Shown: positions 1-10,240, counted from the stretch's first letter. The stretch is DNA of 64,000 nucleotides from Meghimatium bilineatum (GCA_034231615.1 CM067317.1:44710652-44774651); one strand, 5' to 3'. The notes: generated from the sequence alone by a model not told the origin. Numbers and translations are program-made.

Positions 1-540
1 TCAGATAAGTGTCACACTTGGGCAGTCATTGTCCTCAGATAAGTGTCACACTTGGGACAGTCATGGTCCTCAGATAAGTGTCACACTTGGGCAGTCATTG
101 TCCTCAGATTAGTGTCATACTTGGACAGGCATTGTCCTCAGATAAGTGTCACACTTGGGACAGTCATTGTCCTCACATAAGTGTCACACTTGGGACAGTT
201 ATTGTCCTCAGATAAGTGTCACACTTGGACAGTCATTGTCCTCAGATAAGTGTCACACTTGGGGAGTCATTGTCCTCATATAAGTGTCACACTTGGATGT
301 CATCACCCTGCATGCAGCTGTCACACTTGAGACAGTCATCACCCTGCATGCAGCTGTCACACTTGAGACAGTCATCACCCTGCATGCAGCTGTCACACTT
401 GGGACAGTCATCACCCTGCATGCAGCTCTCAAACTTGGGACATAAATATGCTATTTTCAGGTCAGTCATCACCTGCATGCAGCTGTCACACCCGGAACAG
501 TCATCACCCTTCATGCAGCTGTCACACTTGGGACAGTCAT
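1..540. repeat. Two-block minisatellite (34-36 bp units)
   Basis: Positions 1 to about 295 repeat a 34-35-bp unit containing AGTGTCACACTTGGGCAGTC. From about 300 to 540 a related 36-bp unit takes over, with GCATGCAGCTGTCACACTTG at its core. Both share GTCACACTTGGGACAGTCAT, so the second block is a divergent branch of the first. Open frames through it on both strands are periodic translations of the repeat, not genes. The array runs off the left edge and directly abuts a LINE fragment on the right. Confidence 0.95.
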
Positions 541-1256
541 CAACAGGGAATTACTGCAACAACTATGACTCTGAAGTCAAAGCTATTTATACAGCTGCAG
601 AGAAACTGTTAACATTGGACAGGACCTCACACCCTATTGTAATACTTACAGATGCAAGGTCAGTACTAGAGGCATTACAATCCAATAAACTTCCAGAGTT
701 AAAAGAGGTATTGTCCATAGTACAAAATAGGTGTAGAGTTATACTGCAATGGATTCCATCACACTGTGGAATAGCAGGAAATGAGAGAGCTGATCAACTC
801 GCCAAGGAAGGTGCTAACATGCAGCAACCGGATGTACCAATCAGCTATCACCAAAGGAAATCCATGATAAAGGCACAACGAAAGCCTAACTTAACTCCAC
901 GGGATGACTACCACCTACTTAACAGACAAGAACAGGTCATAATATTTCGACTGAGAACTGGACACAATAGACTAAACAGCCATATGTATACAAAATTTAA
1001 AATTGGCACAACAGCAAAGTGTAATTGTGGACAAGTCAACCAGACTTCAGAACATATCCTTCAAGAATGTGCAAACTATGACACATTAAGATGCACATAC
1101 TGGCCCTCTGATACACCAATGAATGTTAAACTTTATGGTACAAAACAAGAAATGGACAACACTGTCCTATTTATACAAGAAACAACACTGCAGATACAGA
1201 CATTATTAGCGAACGAAAGAAGAAGAAGAAGAACATTAATGTTGCGTAGAACTTAA
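541..1256 (+). pseudogene. LINE 3' fragment: RNase H domain and C-terminal tail
   Basis: An open frame encodes the second half of a LINE RNase H domain followed by the usual C-terminal region. Visible motifs are YDSEVKAI (catalytic Glu), LTDARSV (Asp) and PSHCGIAGNERADQLAKEG (last Asp), then FRLRTGHNRL and a CNCGQ...SEHILQEC zinc-knuckle-like tail. The first catalytic Asp and everything upstream are missing, so this is a 5'-truncated copy. The coding end carries GCGAACGAAAGAAGAAGAAG, the same GAACG-GAA signature that ends retroposons A and B in this window. A related copy lies at 26060-27015. Confidence 0.85.
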
Positions 1257-2205
1257 TTTCATGTCTATCATTTATGAGACAATTCATATCATTTGAAGAT
1301 TTTATTATAATTATTTACTAGCTATATTGTTCATTAGTGTTTATTACAGTTTGTATGAAATATTTTATATATTACCTTTGTATTTTGTCTTGGGGATATT
1401 TTGCCTGGGAATATTTTGTCTTGGGTATATTTTCTCTTGGGTATATTTTGTCTGAGAATATTTTGTCCTGTGAATATTTTGTCTTGTTACCCATGATTCT
1501 GTATCAATACTTGTATCATACATATCACATTTTCAAACGTTTTTGAATCAAAGTAGAAGTTGACTCCTTTTTTTTCCTCCAGATTGTCCTGTCCCATAAT
1601 TCCCAGATTTTTTTTTCCAGATTGTCCCATAATTCCCAGATTTTTTCCCCAGATTGTTGCATAAAGTGGATCCTCCTGTATTCTGCCATCTTTCATCCTC
1701 TTAGATTGTCTCAGCCATCTGAGTCTATGCAAACTGAGCATAGAAAATACTGCGGTATTGCCTGTTTGTTTCAATGCATCTGTGTTAGTAATGTTCTCCT
1801 GCCACCGAACAAAGAACAGTATTCTGATAGGGATTCCTTCCAGCTTCCATTTTTATAACTGGACGCTAAGAATGTCATTGGTTATTTTCTTACCATGCTA
1901 CAGACACGGCTACATTATTTCACATCATGTGAAAACTTCAGATCTCCTCCATATAGTTTGTGAAAACTTCAGATCTCCTCCATATAGTTTTTGGTATTCT
2001 AATGTTTCATTTACTTTCAGATATTCTTTTTAGACTAGTTCTTGTGAGAGAACTAGTTTCCATGTTAACAAATCTACAATCATGGTTGGAGACAGCTCTC
2101 AGCTAGAACATGCAAACATCCCTCCACAGACAAGAGAGATAGAGAGAGAGACTAAGACATCTCAGATTAGATCACATCTACGACATAAATGATTTTCTGA
2201 CTGAC
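1257..2205. other. No gene recognised; short degenerate tandem repeats
   Basis: About 1380-1490 holds a degenerate ~20-bp repeat around ATATTTTGTCTTGGG. About 1580-1650 repeats CCAGATTGTCCCATAATTCC. A 31-bp segment containing AACTTCAGATCTCCTCCATA is duplicated at 1925-1987. I looked here for the next DNMT1 exon (rest of BAH1) on the minus strand and did not find it, so it is presumably left of the window. Confidence 0.6.
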
Positions 2206-2419
2206 CTCAACCTCATTAATCCTGGCTGCTGTATAATATTTCCTCTTGTTGTCTTCATGTGTTGGTAGACCAGGACAAACTACTTTGGTCTTGACATTTG
2301 TAGCAGATTTATGTTTAGTCACTGCCACCAAGTTTTTGCTTTCTTGGTCCTCTTTTTCAATTTCTGATTCCTCTTCAACATCATCTTCTTCTGCCGTCTT
2401 AATGGCCATATTTGGACAC
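2206..2419 (-). CDS. DNMT1: DNMT1 exon: CXXC end, acidic linker, start of BAH1
   Basis: The exon opens by completing an Arg codon and reads RCPNMAIK, the conserved last segment of the CXXC finger with its final Cys. An acidic stretch (EEDDVEEESEIEKEDQES) follows, matching the autoinhibitory acidic linker of DNMT1. It ends in KRKYYTAARINEVE, which corresponds to KKSYYKKVCIDAETLEVGD at the start of BAH1. The acceptor reads CATTAG and the donor GTCAGT. Length is 214 bp, phase 2 in and phase 0 out. No frameshift is visible. It is the most 3' exon in the window. Confidence 0.93.
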
Positions 2420-2684
2420 CTAATGGAAAATACAAAAAATAAAAAGTATGTGAACTTTAAGGTCAAGGCAAACGTGAACAAGTGATAAAGTTTGTTAATG
2501 TTTTTTTTCTCCTTTATATTCCTAACAATCAACATTCTTCTTGTACATGTTGCAGCGTCTGCTATGGCAAAGCGGCCTTTATTTTCAGTCCATAGAAAAC
2601 CTCCCTGCACTCCTTCACAGGAAAACATGTAGTAAGGAAAGTTTTTTTATATTCCTAACAAGATTTTATTTTATTTTCAAAAGT
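2420..2684. other. DNMT1 intron, no feature seen
   Basis: This is the start of the 1.5-kb intron between the two CXXC exons. A short duplicated motif, TTTTATATTCCTAACAA, occurs at about 2513 and 2645. The rest of the intron holds retroposon B, a tRNA-type SINE and retroposon A, annotated separately. Confidence 0.6.
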
Positions 2685-2962
2685 ATCTTCTGCATTAATC
2701 TTCTTTTGCATTAATTCTCCTGCAGATTAGCAGGATGTAGTCCTGAGAACATAATGTGGTGTCATGGTTTACAGCTTTGCTGCAATATATGTGCCTTTTG
2801 ATCTGACACATCCGATTTCAGCATGGCTTCTGGTTCACTGACTCTATGTAGGATGAGACACGCACACTCCACCCCAAAACCTTCTTAGTCACCACTTACA
2901 ACATTCATGTAGGTACAGTGTTGCTATTCTTTTCCTCCTTCCGGAACCCAATAACACAAGGA
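2685..2962 (-). mobile_element. Retroposon B copy
   Basis: A diverged copy of the ~280-bp B family. On the plus strand the order is CTCCTGCAGATTAGCAGGATG, TCATGGTTTACAGC, GACACATCCGATTTCAGCATGG, the CCTTCTTAGTC block and GTGTTGCTATTCTTT. The tail end is duplicated: CTTCTGCATTAATC occurs twice at the start. Sense strand is minus, the same as DNMT1. Confidence 0.85.
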
Positions 2963-3007
2963 CAACTCAAAATTAAATTTAATACCATTCTTCCTCTCTC
3001 TGTGCAA

Positions 3008-3250
3008 GAGAGGATATCTGGTGGCATAGTGGTTAAGCCATTTGCAGTAAGTGCCATGGGTTTGATATCCTGCAACATCTTCATTGCAAGTGCATTTAGG
3101 GGGGGGGGGGGGGGGGGAGAGAGAGAATCCCTGGACATTATCGATTGAAGGTATGAGGTTATGTGTTATATGTGGTACTCTCAGCAGCTGGCATGCTGGT
3201 GCCAAGATGGGCGGAGTATATATGAGGTAACCGTAGCCATTTTTTCTTAC
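3008..3250 (+). mobile_element. tRNA-headed SINE with a 19-G tract
   Basis: The head reads TGGCATAGTGGTTAAGCC (A-box-like) followed after 30 bases by GGGTTTGATATCC (B-box-like), the spacing of a tRNA-derived pol III promoter. An uninterrupted run of 19 G at 3099-3117 then AGAGAGAG sits in the body. The 3' end is not sharply defined. Both boxes deviate from consensus, so current activity is doubtful. Confidence 0.6.
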
Positions 3251-3573
3251 CAACAGATAATCATCTGTTCTGTCTCCAAGAGTATAGCAAACATCGTTTT
3301 TCTCTATCCAACTACCCAATGGTATCATTTAAACTTTTCTTTCTCACTTAAGGCAAGTATACAAGGGGTGGTTGAAAAGTTGTGCACTTTACTAAGTAAT
3401 CGTAAAGACGGGCAGACTTGCTGTGTATCATTCTAAAGACACACTACTAGTTGACAATTCCCGCGCGTGCATAGCTCGAATGCTGCGGTGCGTGAAAAGA
3501 GAAATTAGCGGAAAACTAGTTCAGTTGTGTATGAAACTGTGTCACGGATAAAACAGAGCCTTGTTGTGTAATC

Positions 3574-3730
3574 TTCTTCTTCTTCAGCGTACATTCTCAA
3601 ACTCCTGCTGAATTCTCTTGTAGCAGGACATGTCCTCTAAATTTCCAGCAGAATGTAGTCCAGTGAATGGAAATGCGTTGTGTCGCCGTTTTATTTGCGC
3701 CAATGGCCCGACACATCCGTCTTCGGCGGG
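3574..3730 (-). mobile_element. Retroposon A copy with TSD
   Basis: A complete 157-bp A element whose sense strand starts CCCGCCGAAGACGGATGTGT and ends in GCTGAAGAAGAAGA. It is flanked by a perfect direct repeat TTGTGTAATC at 3564-3573 and 3731-3740, as expected for target-primed reverse transcription. It sits in a DNMT1 intron in the same orientation as the gene. Confidence 0.92.
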
Positions 3731-3959
3731 TTGTGTAATCAAATTCCTGCACTTGTAGCAGGGTAAATCTGCACAACAAATTCATGATGAGATAGTGTTT
3801 CTCATTTATAAGGATGTCACTGTAAAGCGTTGAAAAAAATCACTTTGAAACGCTAGCGGTCAAGATGAGCCAAGGAGCGGCAGGCTGTCCATTGCAGATC
3901 CATCAATCTATCTCTTTGCAACAGAATTATTTTAAATAGTCACAAATAAACACATTTAC

Positions 3960-4056
3960 CTGCGTTCCTTACAAGCTTGTTTGGCTCGGCCTGAGCCCCC
4001 AAACTTGGTCATGTTCGGCATGCAGCACATTTACCACAATCTGGTTGTTGACATAC
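3960..4056 (-). CDS. DNMT1: DNMT1 exon: CXXC zinc finger core (frameshifted)
   Basis: The exon encodes VCQQPDCGKCAAC, the CXXCXXC heart of the DNA-binding CXXC domain, which binds unmethylated CpG. The KFGGSG loop and RAKQACKER follow. The acceptor TTGTAG and donor GTAAAT fit. The spacer between CAAC-R and the Met-Thr-Lys of the loop is 11 bases instead of 12, so one base is missing near 4013 and the two halves lie in different frames. Observed length is 97 bp; 98 would join phase 0 in to phase 2 out perfectly. This is either an assembly or sequencing error, or a disabling mutation. Confidence 0.92.
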
Positions 4057-4286
4057 CTACAATTAAATTTAAATAAGTCGTACAAGTCCATCTGTTATTA
4101 AGTTGAGGTTTAAGTATGTTGATTATCATCGTTGGACACTGAACATATCGATAGGTGCTGAAATCTCCGTTTCAGTAAATCTCTCAGGGTATAATGACTG
4201 ATAGGTTAGTCTTCAATATCAACCATCCGATAAGCTGAAATAACCCAATCTGTTATTTAAAAGCATAAACACAATGAAATGTTTAT

Positions 4287-4391
4287 GGCCAAATTGTTGG
4301 TTACAAAATGGCCAAAATTGTTGGTTACAAAATGGCCAAATTGTTGGTTACAAAATGGCCAAAATTGTTGGTTACAAAATGGCCAAAATTG
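4287..4391. repeat. 24-bp tandem repeat, about 4 units
   Basis: GGCCAAAATTGTTGGTTACA plus AAAT recurs with 23-24-bp spacing in the intron upstream of the CXXC core exon. Confidence 0.9.
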
Positions 4392-4576
4392 TGCATAAAT
4401 TAATACAAACATGCTGAATTTTTTAGCTTGACGGATTTTATGATCATGACATTTTATGATTTTATGACATGCTGAATTATTTAGTTTGAATTTTAAAGAA
4501 TGCTACCATTTTATACATTTAATATTACCTCTCTCAAATTATCAATATTCATTAATTTCACTATTGTCAATCCCCA

Positions 4577-5105
4577 GGTGGTGGAGTTGTCATAGCTTCC
4601 ATAGACCACAATCTAGGATACCTCACATGTCACAGACTGTCTGCGAGCATGCCTGTATACTCAGTGACTCCATGAACATGATTATGAAAGTTCAGGAGGG
4701 GTACGTTCGAGAACAGTGGCTGGATGCAATGAAGATTCCTGTGTGCGTACAGTGACTTTTATTTTTGTGCTGGGACACGCGGGAGTCCGGGGTAATGAGA
4801 AAGCAGATAGGTTGGCCTCCCATGCTGCTTCTACGGCTGTTGGTGGAGTGATGGATCGGGCAGACATTTTGAATGCCATATGGGAAAATGCACAAACAAA
4901 TGACTGTACAAGTGACGATGACTCTTGTTCCATGATTAGAATAAAGGAACTTGGTTTGAAATGTGGGGTCGCTAGAAAGGAGAATTTCCATGGGTGAAAA
5001 AGAATGATGGTCAACCAATGACATACTGGGACTGTCAGTCAACGTGTAATGGCGGATACACTCAAGGAAAGATCTGAGCACCTATGGACGTGTCCGGAGT
5101 GCAAT
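4577..5105 (+). pseudogene. LINE 3' fragment: RNase H end and HLWTCPEC tail
   Basis: Frame pieces read ACILSDSMNMIMKVQEGYV..., then after a frameshift near 4740 GHAGVRGNEKADRLASHAAS, the last catalytic part of a LINE RNase H domain. After another shift and stops the C-terminus reads LKERSEHLWTCPECND, a Cys-pair tail seen again at 7083-7209 and 49676-49975. The 26-bp satellite begins 20 bases after this tail, so the LINE end and the array are neighbours. Confidence 0.75.
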
Positions 5106-5125
5106 GACGATGATTCAATAACTAA

Positions 5126-6105
5126 CATATACCACAATCAAGTCTACCTCACATATACCACAATCAAGTCTACCTCACATATCCCACAATCAAGCCTACC
5201 TCACATATACCACAATCAAGCCTACCTCACATATGCCACAATTAAACCTACCTCACATATGCCACAATCAAGCCTACCTCACATATGCCACAATCAAGCC
5301 TACCTCACATATGCCACAATCAAGCCTACCTCACATATCCCACAATCAAGCCTACCTCACATATGCCACAATCAAGCCTACCTCACAAATGCCACAATCA
5401 AGCCTACCTCACATATGCCACAATCAAGCCTACCTCACATATGCCACAATCAAGCCTACCTCACATATACCACAATCAAGCCTACCTCACATATACCACA
5501 ATCAAGCCTACCTCACATATGCTACAATCAAGTCTACCTCACATATGCCACAAAGCCTACCTCACATATACCACAATCATAGCCTACCTTACATATGCCA
5601 AATAAAGCCTACCTCACATATACCACAATCATAGCCTACCTCACATATGCCAAATAAAGCCTACCTCACATATGCCACAATCAAGCCTACCTCACATATG
5701 CCACAATCAAGCCTACCTCACATATGCCACAATCAAACCTACCTCACATATGCTAAATAAAGCCTACCTCACATATGCCACAATCATAGCCTACCTCACA
5801 TATGCCAAATAAAGCCTACCTCACATATGCCACCAAGCCTACCTCACATATGCCAAATAAAGCCTACCTCACATATGCCAAATAAAGCCTACCTCACATA
5901 TGCAACCAAGCCTACCTCACATATGCCAAATAAAGCCTACATCACATATGCCACAAAGCCTACCTCACATATGCCACCAAGCCTACCTCACATATGCCAA
6001 ATAAAGCCTACCTCACATATGCCAAATAAAGCCTACCTCACATATGCCACCAAGCCTACCTCACATATGCCACAAAGCCTACCTCACATATGCCACCAAG
6101 CCTAC
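5126..6105. repeat. Satellite of 26/25/23-bp units made from a splice junction
   Basis: About 40 head-to-tail units. The left part uses a 26-bp unit (CCTCACATATGCCACAATCA plus AGCCTA); from about 5580 rightwards 25-bp (GCCAAATAAAGCCTA) and 23-bp (GCCACCAAGCCTA) variants dominate. Read on the minus strand each unit is ATTGTGGCATATGTGAG followed by GTAGGCTTG. The array touches the DNMT1 exon ending at 6106, whose last 17 coding bases plus first intron bases are nearly the same sequence. Three overlapping open frames on the plus strand are repeat artefacts. Confidence 0.95.
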
Positions 6106-6271
6106 CTCACATATGGCACAATGCTGTCTCTTAGTCTTGGAAGTCTCATCAATCTGACCTTGGAAAATGGAGTCAAAGATTCTTCGGACAAGAGGAGTCA
6201 CAGTGGCTTTTGTGTCCTTGGGTTTTTCTTTCTTAGCCTTTACTCTGGCCACCTCTTTTCTCAACTGCCTC
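6106..6271 (-). CDS. DNMT1: DNMT1 exon: RFTS end, linker, start of CXXC
   Basis: It encodes RRQLRKEVARVKAKKEKPKD, then KATVTPLVRRIFDSIFQGQI and ends KRQHCAICE. This matches the conserved linker helix ([20 protein letters not shown] in the human enzyme) and the first two Cys of CXXC. The acceptor is GTTCTCAG. The donor GAG/GTAGGC is the first of about 40 near-identical copies carried by the adjoining satellite. Phase 2 in, phase 0 out, 166 bp. If the next satellite donor were used, translation would hit a stop within a few residues, so use of the first donor should be strongly favoured. Confidence 0.94.
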
Positions 6272-6368
6272 CTGAGAACGAGAGTGACTCCATTACATAA
6301 ATATTTATATTAGAAAAATTACAGGAAGGACATAAAACAGAAAATGAAGTCTTTATATTGTAAAAGTT

Positions 6369-6651
6369 CTTCTTCTGCGTTCGTTCTCAAACAACTCCTG
6401 CAGATTAGCAGGACGTAGTCCGCAGAAAGGAATGCGCTGTGTCATGGTTTACAGAATTGCTGCGATATCTGCGCCTTTTGGCCTGACACATCCGACTTCA
6501 GCATGGCTTTGGGTTACTGTACTGACCATATATGGGATGGGACAGCCAACCCCATCCCATAACCTCCTTAGTCGCCTTTTACGACATGCGTGGAAGGTAA
6601 ACAGTGTTGCTATTCTTTGTTCCCCTATCGGACCCCGGCAACACAAGGGCG
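6369..6651 (-). mobile_element. Retroposon B, complete, with TSD
   Basis: A full 283-bp B element flanked by perfect 11-bp repeats TTGTAAAAGTT at 6358-6368 and 6652-6662. The plus strand runs from the TCTTCTTCTGCGTTCGTTCTC tail end to CCCGGCAACACAAGGGCG, the 5' end of the sense strand. With 23585-23863 and 9738-10012 it defines the family's ends. Confidence 0.93.
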
Positions 6652-6907
6652 TTGTAAAAGTTAAAATTAATGCCATTCCACAACACCTAAACCAAATTTA
6701 ATTTAAAATGATATGATTTTATTTCTTAAGTACATGCATATTTAGTATCTCACTGACTCTAGAGACACATTTACACGCACGACTCGAGTGAGTGTGCTAT
6801 ATAAACATTTATCAGTTTAAATGCTGCTAGTGAAATAATATAACGCTGCCAAAGTCGTACATGCTGAGCAACTGAAGCAAATAAAATTATGACATAACGC
6901 ATCTGTT

Positions 6908-6972
6908 CTCTGGACATCCTTCTGGAAATCTAGTCTGACCATTTTCCTGCTAAAAGTGAGATCCAGCGGGGA
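6908..6972 (+). mobile_element. Retroposon A fragment
   Basis: CTCTGGACATCCTTCTGGAAATCTAG, then CCATTTTCCTGCTA and GAGATCCAGCGGGG, match the 3' half of A. Both ends are missing. Confidence 0.65.
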
Positions 6973-7082
6973 TCCCGTAGTCATAACCTTCGATAACAGT
7001 TACCATGTTGTTTCGACATGCCGACGTTGTGCTTGGACTAGGACGGGCATAGTGTAGGTGAGCAGAACAAAGAAACCTGTCG

Positions 7083-7209
7083 CAAGGACCTGAGTTGTGC
7101 CCTGATGTCGACGTCAGTTTCGGTGGCATAAGACTCAAAACACCATCAAATCGGATAGCTGCTGGAATAGAGGGAGTGCACTTATGGGAATGCCCCACGT
7201 GCTGTGAGG
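7083..7209 (+). pseudogene. LINE C-terminal tail fragment
   Basis: A short frame ends SNRIAAGIEGVHLWECPTCCEV and then SF and a stop, clearly related to VEHLWKCPTCCDARF at 49676-49975 and SEHLWTCPECND near 5100. Upstream of 7083 the frame is broken by stops. It lies about 100 bases from the 7310 DNMT1 exon on the opposite strand. Confidence 0.65.
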
Positions 7210-7309
7210 TCAGTTTCTAATCAAGAAGATCCAGTAGGGAGTTAGAAAGCGAACAAACAAATGATACAACACCAGCTGACTGCGAAGATATTTATTGTGC
7301 TTCACACAC

Positions 7310-7491
7310 CTTTTACCCAAAGTAACGCCAGCCAGTTTGATTAACGCCCTCATGCAAGGTGTAGTAATGAGCAGAGACTCATCCTCCTCTGCTGCATCAT
7401 CAAAACTCTGGACTTGGTCCACCACAAACTGGGCATGTCGGAGCACGCTATCTACTGATAAACTTGTCAGCCCAGCTGGAGGTACGGTAGT
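7310..7491 (-). CDS. DNMT1: DNMT1 exon: RFTS domain, C-terminal part
   Basis: It encodes [20 protein letters not shown], then [20 protein letters not shown] and [19 protein letters not shown]. This matches the human RFTS segment [27 protein letters not shown]...[18 protein letters not shown] almost residue for residue. RFTS targets the enzyme to replication foci and occludes the active site until released by UHRF1/ubiquitin. Acceptor TTCCTCAG, donor GTGTGT; 182 bp, phase 0 in, phase 2 out, no frameshift. Confidence 0.96.
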
Positions 7492-7643
7492 CTGAGGAAC
7501 ATAAAGTTATGCCATGTGTAAATATATAAACTAGAATATTTATAGAAATATAAGGTATTTTAAAATCTGCTCAAATTTTGACAAAATTTTTCTATCAAAA
7601 ATTCTCTTGAATTGCATATTTAAAACCTTCTTTAGAACCACAT

Positions 7644-7797
7644 CCCGCTGAAGATGGATGTGTGGGGCCATTGCCGCAAAATAAACGGCACCACAGTACA
7701 TTTCCATTCTCTGGACTACATCCTGCTGGAAATCTAGTAAGACAATGATCCTGCTACAAGAGAGATGCAGCGGGAGTTTGAGAATAAACGCTGAAGA
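7644..7797 (+). mobile_element. Retroposon A with TSD
   Basis: A complete A copy between perfect 10-bp repeats AGAACCACAT at 7634-7643 and 7798-7807. Sense strand is plus, starting CCCGCTGAAGATGGATGTGT and ending CGCTGAAGA. Confidence 0.9.
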
Positions 7798-7807
7798 AGA
7801 ACCACAT

Positions 7808-8695
7808 GACTTTCATTAATTGTATCAATTTGTCTAGATCTAAATACACATGTAAATGTTCATAAGTTTTAAAATGTTCAAATGTAAGCATTAATGCAAT
7901 TCTGGAAGTGACTGCTTGCTTCTTGCAATCACTGTTGATAATTTGATTACTGGCACTTTCCGTAACTTCATAATGCACAATCATTGGGTTCGTGCCATTT
8001 CTAACCTCACTGATTTGGTGCAAAAAAAAAGCCAAAATGACACTTTTATGACTGTGGAGATGAAAGACAAGGGGGTATAGAAGGTACACAAGTGGAACAG
8101 AAGGTACACAAGGAAGATGAAAGGTACACGGAGGGATGAAACCCACTGTGTATGTGTGTCAGCGCACACATGTGAAAGGCACACAGGGCAGACGAAGGGG
8201 AGGAGGTTGATGTTGATAATGTTCCTCCTTTGCAAGCAAAGATGAGCATGGTATGAAAAACAAAAAATGTGGTGTGAACAAAAAGAACAAAAAATAATTT
8301 GTGATTGTCTAATTTGTTTTTGGTTTGTGAGTTTGCAGATGTCCGATTTGTGCCAGGAAAGTTCTATTGCAGTTTGTGCAGAGGGTCCAGAGTAGGACAG
8401 ATCTAAGATTTTTCCATTTGCTTCTGTCTCTCGTAAATTGCCTGCAGTGTTCATTTTTTTTTCAAATTTAGTGATGTTGGCAGTGATCCGGGTCTGCCAA
8501 GCTGATCGATAAAGGGCTGTAGTCTCCCTGGAGCTAGGATCGATGCTGCAGTTCTAAACAGGGGGGATGAAAGGGACACAGAGGAATGAAAAATACACAA
8601 GAAGGATACCTGGGGGCACAAGAAGTTTTATGTGAATACGAATACCTGACAGAAAAAAACGGTTATTTTTCCAATAATTAATTTATTCATAATAC
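7808..8695. other. DNMT1 intron, no element recognised
   Basis: The stretch 8070-8200 and 8565-8620 loosely repeats GAAAGGTACACA / GGATGAAA motifs without a fixed period. Minus-strand open frames here have no conserved motif and look like chance frames. Confidence 0.5.
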
Positions 8696-8848
8696 CTGAA
8701 TTTTATTCAACAAATCCTCGTAACTAGCATCTGGATTGTTGATGAGAAATTCAATAACAAATCTTGGACATATGAACTTTGACGCTCATCTGCTCAATGA
8801 AAGGACTGTAAGCCTCGCTGGGTTGCATCAATATGTACTCGGCAAAAC
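8696..8848 (-). CDS. DNMT1: DNMT1 exon: central RFTS (frameshifted)
   Basis: It reads FAEYILMQPSEAYSPFIEQM, then SVKVHMSKI, a frameshift, and VIEFLINNPDASYEDLLNKI. This matches human [20 protein letters not shown]...[22 protein letters not shown]. One extra base in the AAA run at 8759-8761 (plus strand) breaks the frame. With two A the exon would be 152 bp and join phase 1 in to phase 0 out; observed length is 153. Acceptor ACTGCAG, donor GTATTA. A homopolymer length error is a simple explanation. Confidence 0.93.
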
Positions 8849-9012
8849 CTGCAGTCAGAAAAAAAAAATTATGTGTAACTGTAATCAAACCAGAGGTCGT
8901 AGTAACTGGATTACCAGAACCACAATTTTTTTTATGGTTGTGAAGCTTTTATATAACCAAATTGGACTAACATCTAAGGTTGAAAGAATGTACCATAAGA
9001 GGTACATTTTAC

Positions 9013-10240
9013 TTAACCTTTAGGACTCTACAGGCGCAATTTTGCAACAAAAGTGTGCCCCACATCTTGCCTATTGGCTCAATATTGCGCAGCGACTTTA
9101 CAGATAGTGCCCGAATCGCGAGTACGGAACTTTACGAAGTAAAGCTTATATGACGTAGAAATTCCCGCCACACGAAGCTAGGAATACGTCAGTCTAAAGA
9201 TCAGATTCCTTTACACATTACCATTGTAAGAAGGGGAAAGCCAGTTGGTTTTGTAACGCATTTCTGGAGCGACTTTAGCTATTTTCGGTGCAGTATTTTA
9301 CTATCAAATTGAGTTCCGCCTGCCATGGGTAAGTAATCGCGACTACATGTTCTAATTGTTGTTTTTTGTGTTTAATATGTTGTTATTTGTTAAGAATGTA
9401 TGTGTATTCGTTCAATCTCACAAAAATAATATGTATCAGGGGTGCCACGTGTGTGCATGGACAATAATTACGCTGTGTGTCGGCCAAGACCTAGTGTTGA
9501 CCGGACGGACATTATGAGATTTCTTCACGTTTTATTCATTTTTAGGCCATATTATATTAGTTTGTATATGAAACAATATATATACAACAAGTATAGGTAT
9601 TAGGGAGGATTTTATCAATTTTCCCACACATTGCTCAAGTATTAGGGTCGTTAAGAAGTTATATGTGCGATTTTGAAAATGGCGTTTTGCAATTTTTCCC
9701 CGAATTTTCAACTTCACATCATGCTCACCACTGTCATCTTCTTCTTCTGCGTTTCTACTCAAACTCCTGCAGATTAGCAGGATGTAGTCCAGAGAACGGA
9801 ATGCATTGTGTCATGGTTTACACATTGCTGCGTATCTGCGCCTTTTGACCTAACACATCCGACTTCAGCATGGCTGTGGGTCTCTGACCCTATATGGGAT
9901 GGGACAGCCAACTCCATCCTATAACCTCCTTAGTCGCCTTTTACGACATGCATGGAAGGTAAACAGTGTTGCTATTCTTTGCTACCCCTAAGGCCCCAGC
10001 AACACACGGGCGGCTCACAACTGTCATATCATACATACAACAACAACAAAAAAACATGACTATATTCACTATTCACTCCTTTATTTAGATATGCAAAAAT
10101 TATTTTGGTATCTTTTAAAACAAAAAAGTTATCACGTTTTCAAAACACCCACCATCAATAACGCAAATTTTCCAAAAAAGAATTCAGGCCCCAGGGGGAT
10201 ATTGCGTAATTTTAATTGAGGGCTGGGCTCTAAAGGTTAA
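9013..10240. mobile_element. piggyBac-like non-autonomous element
   Basis: The element is bounded by TTAA at 9013-9016 and 10237-10240. The inner ends are inverted: CCTTTAGGACTC on the left, and CCTTTAGAGCCC on the right read in reverse complement. TTAA target duplication with CCT-starting termini is the hallmark of piggyBac transposons. No transposase frame is visible. A B retroposon (9738-10012) is inserted; without it the element is about 950 bp. A relative starts at 15495. Confidence 0.75.
9738..10012 (-). mobile_element. Retroposon B nested in piggyBac-like element
   Basis: A 275-bp B copy flanked by 15-bp repeats, GCTCACCACTGTCAT at 9723-9737 and GCTCACAACTGTCAT at 10013-10027 (one mismatch). 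It inserted after the DNA transposon. Confidence 0.9.

Noticed and set aside
216..1256. A 346-codon plus-strand frame as a single protein
   Set aside because: It fuses a minisatellite translation (first ~110 residues) to a LINE RNase H fragment; the junction is not a gene start.
2167..2628. Minus-strand frame taken as one 153-residue protein
   Set aside because: Only 2206-2419 matches DNMT1 and has splice borders; the ends of the frame are intron.
5049..6300. Three overlapping plus-strand frames rich in Pro/His/Tyr repeats
   Set aside because: Periodic translations of the 26-bp satellite.
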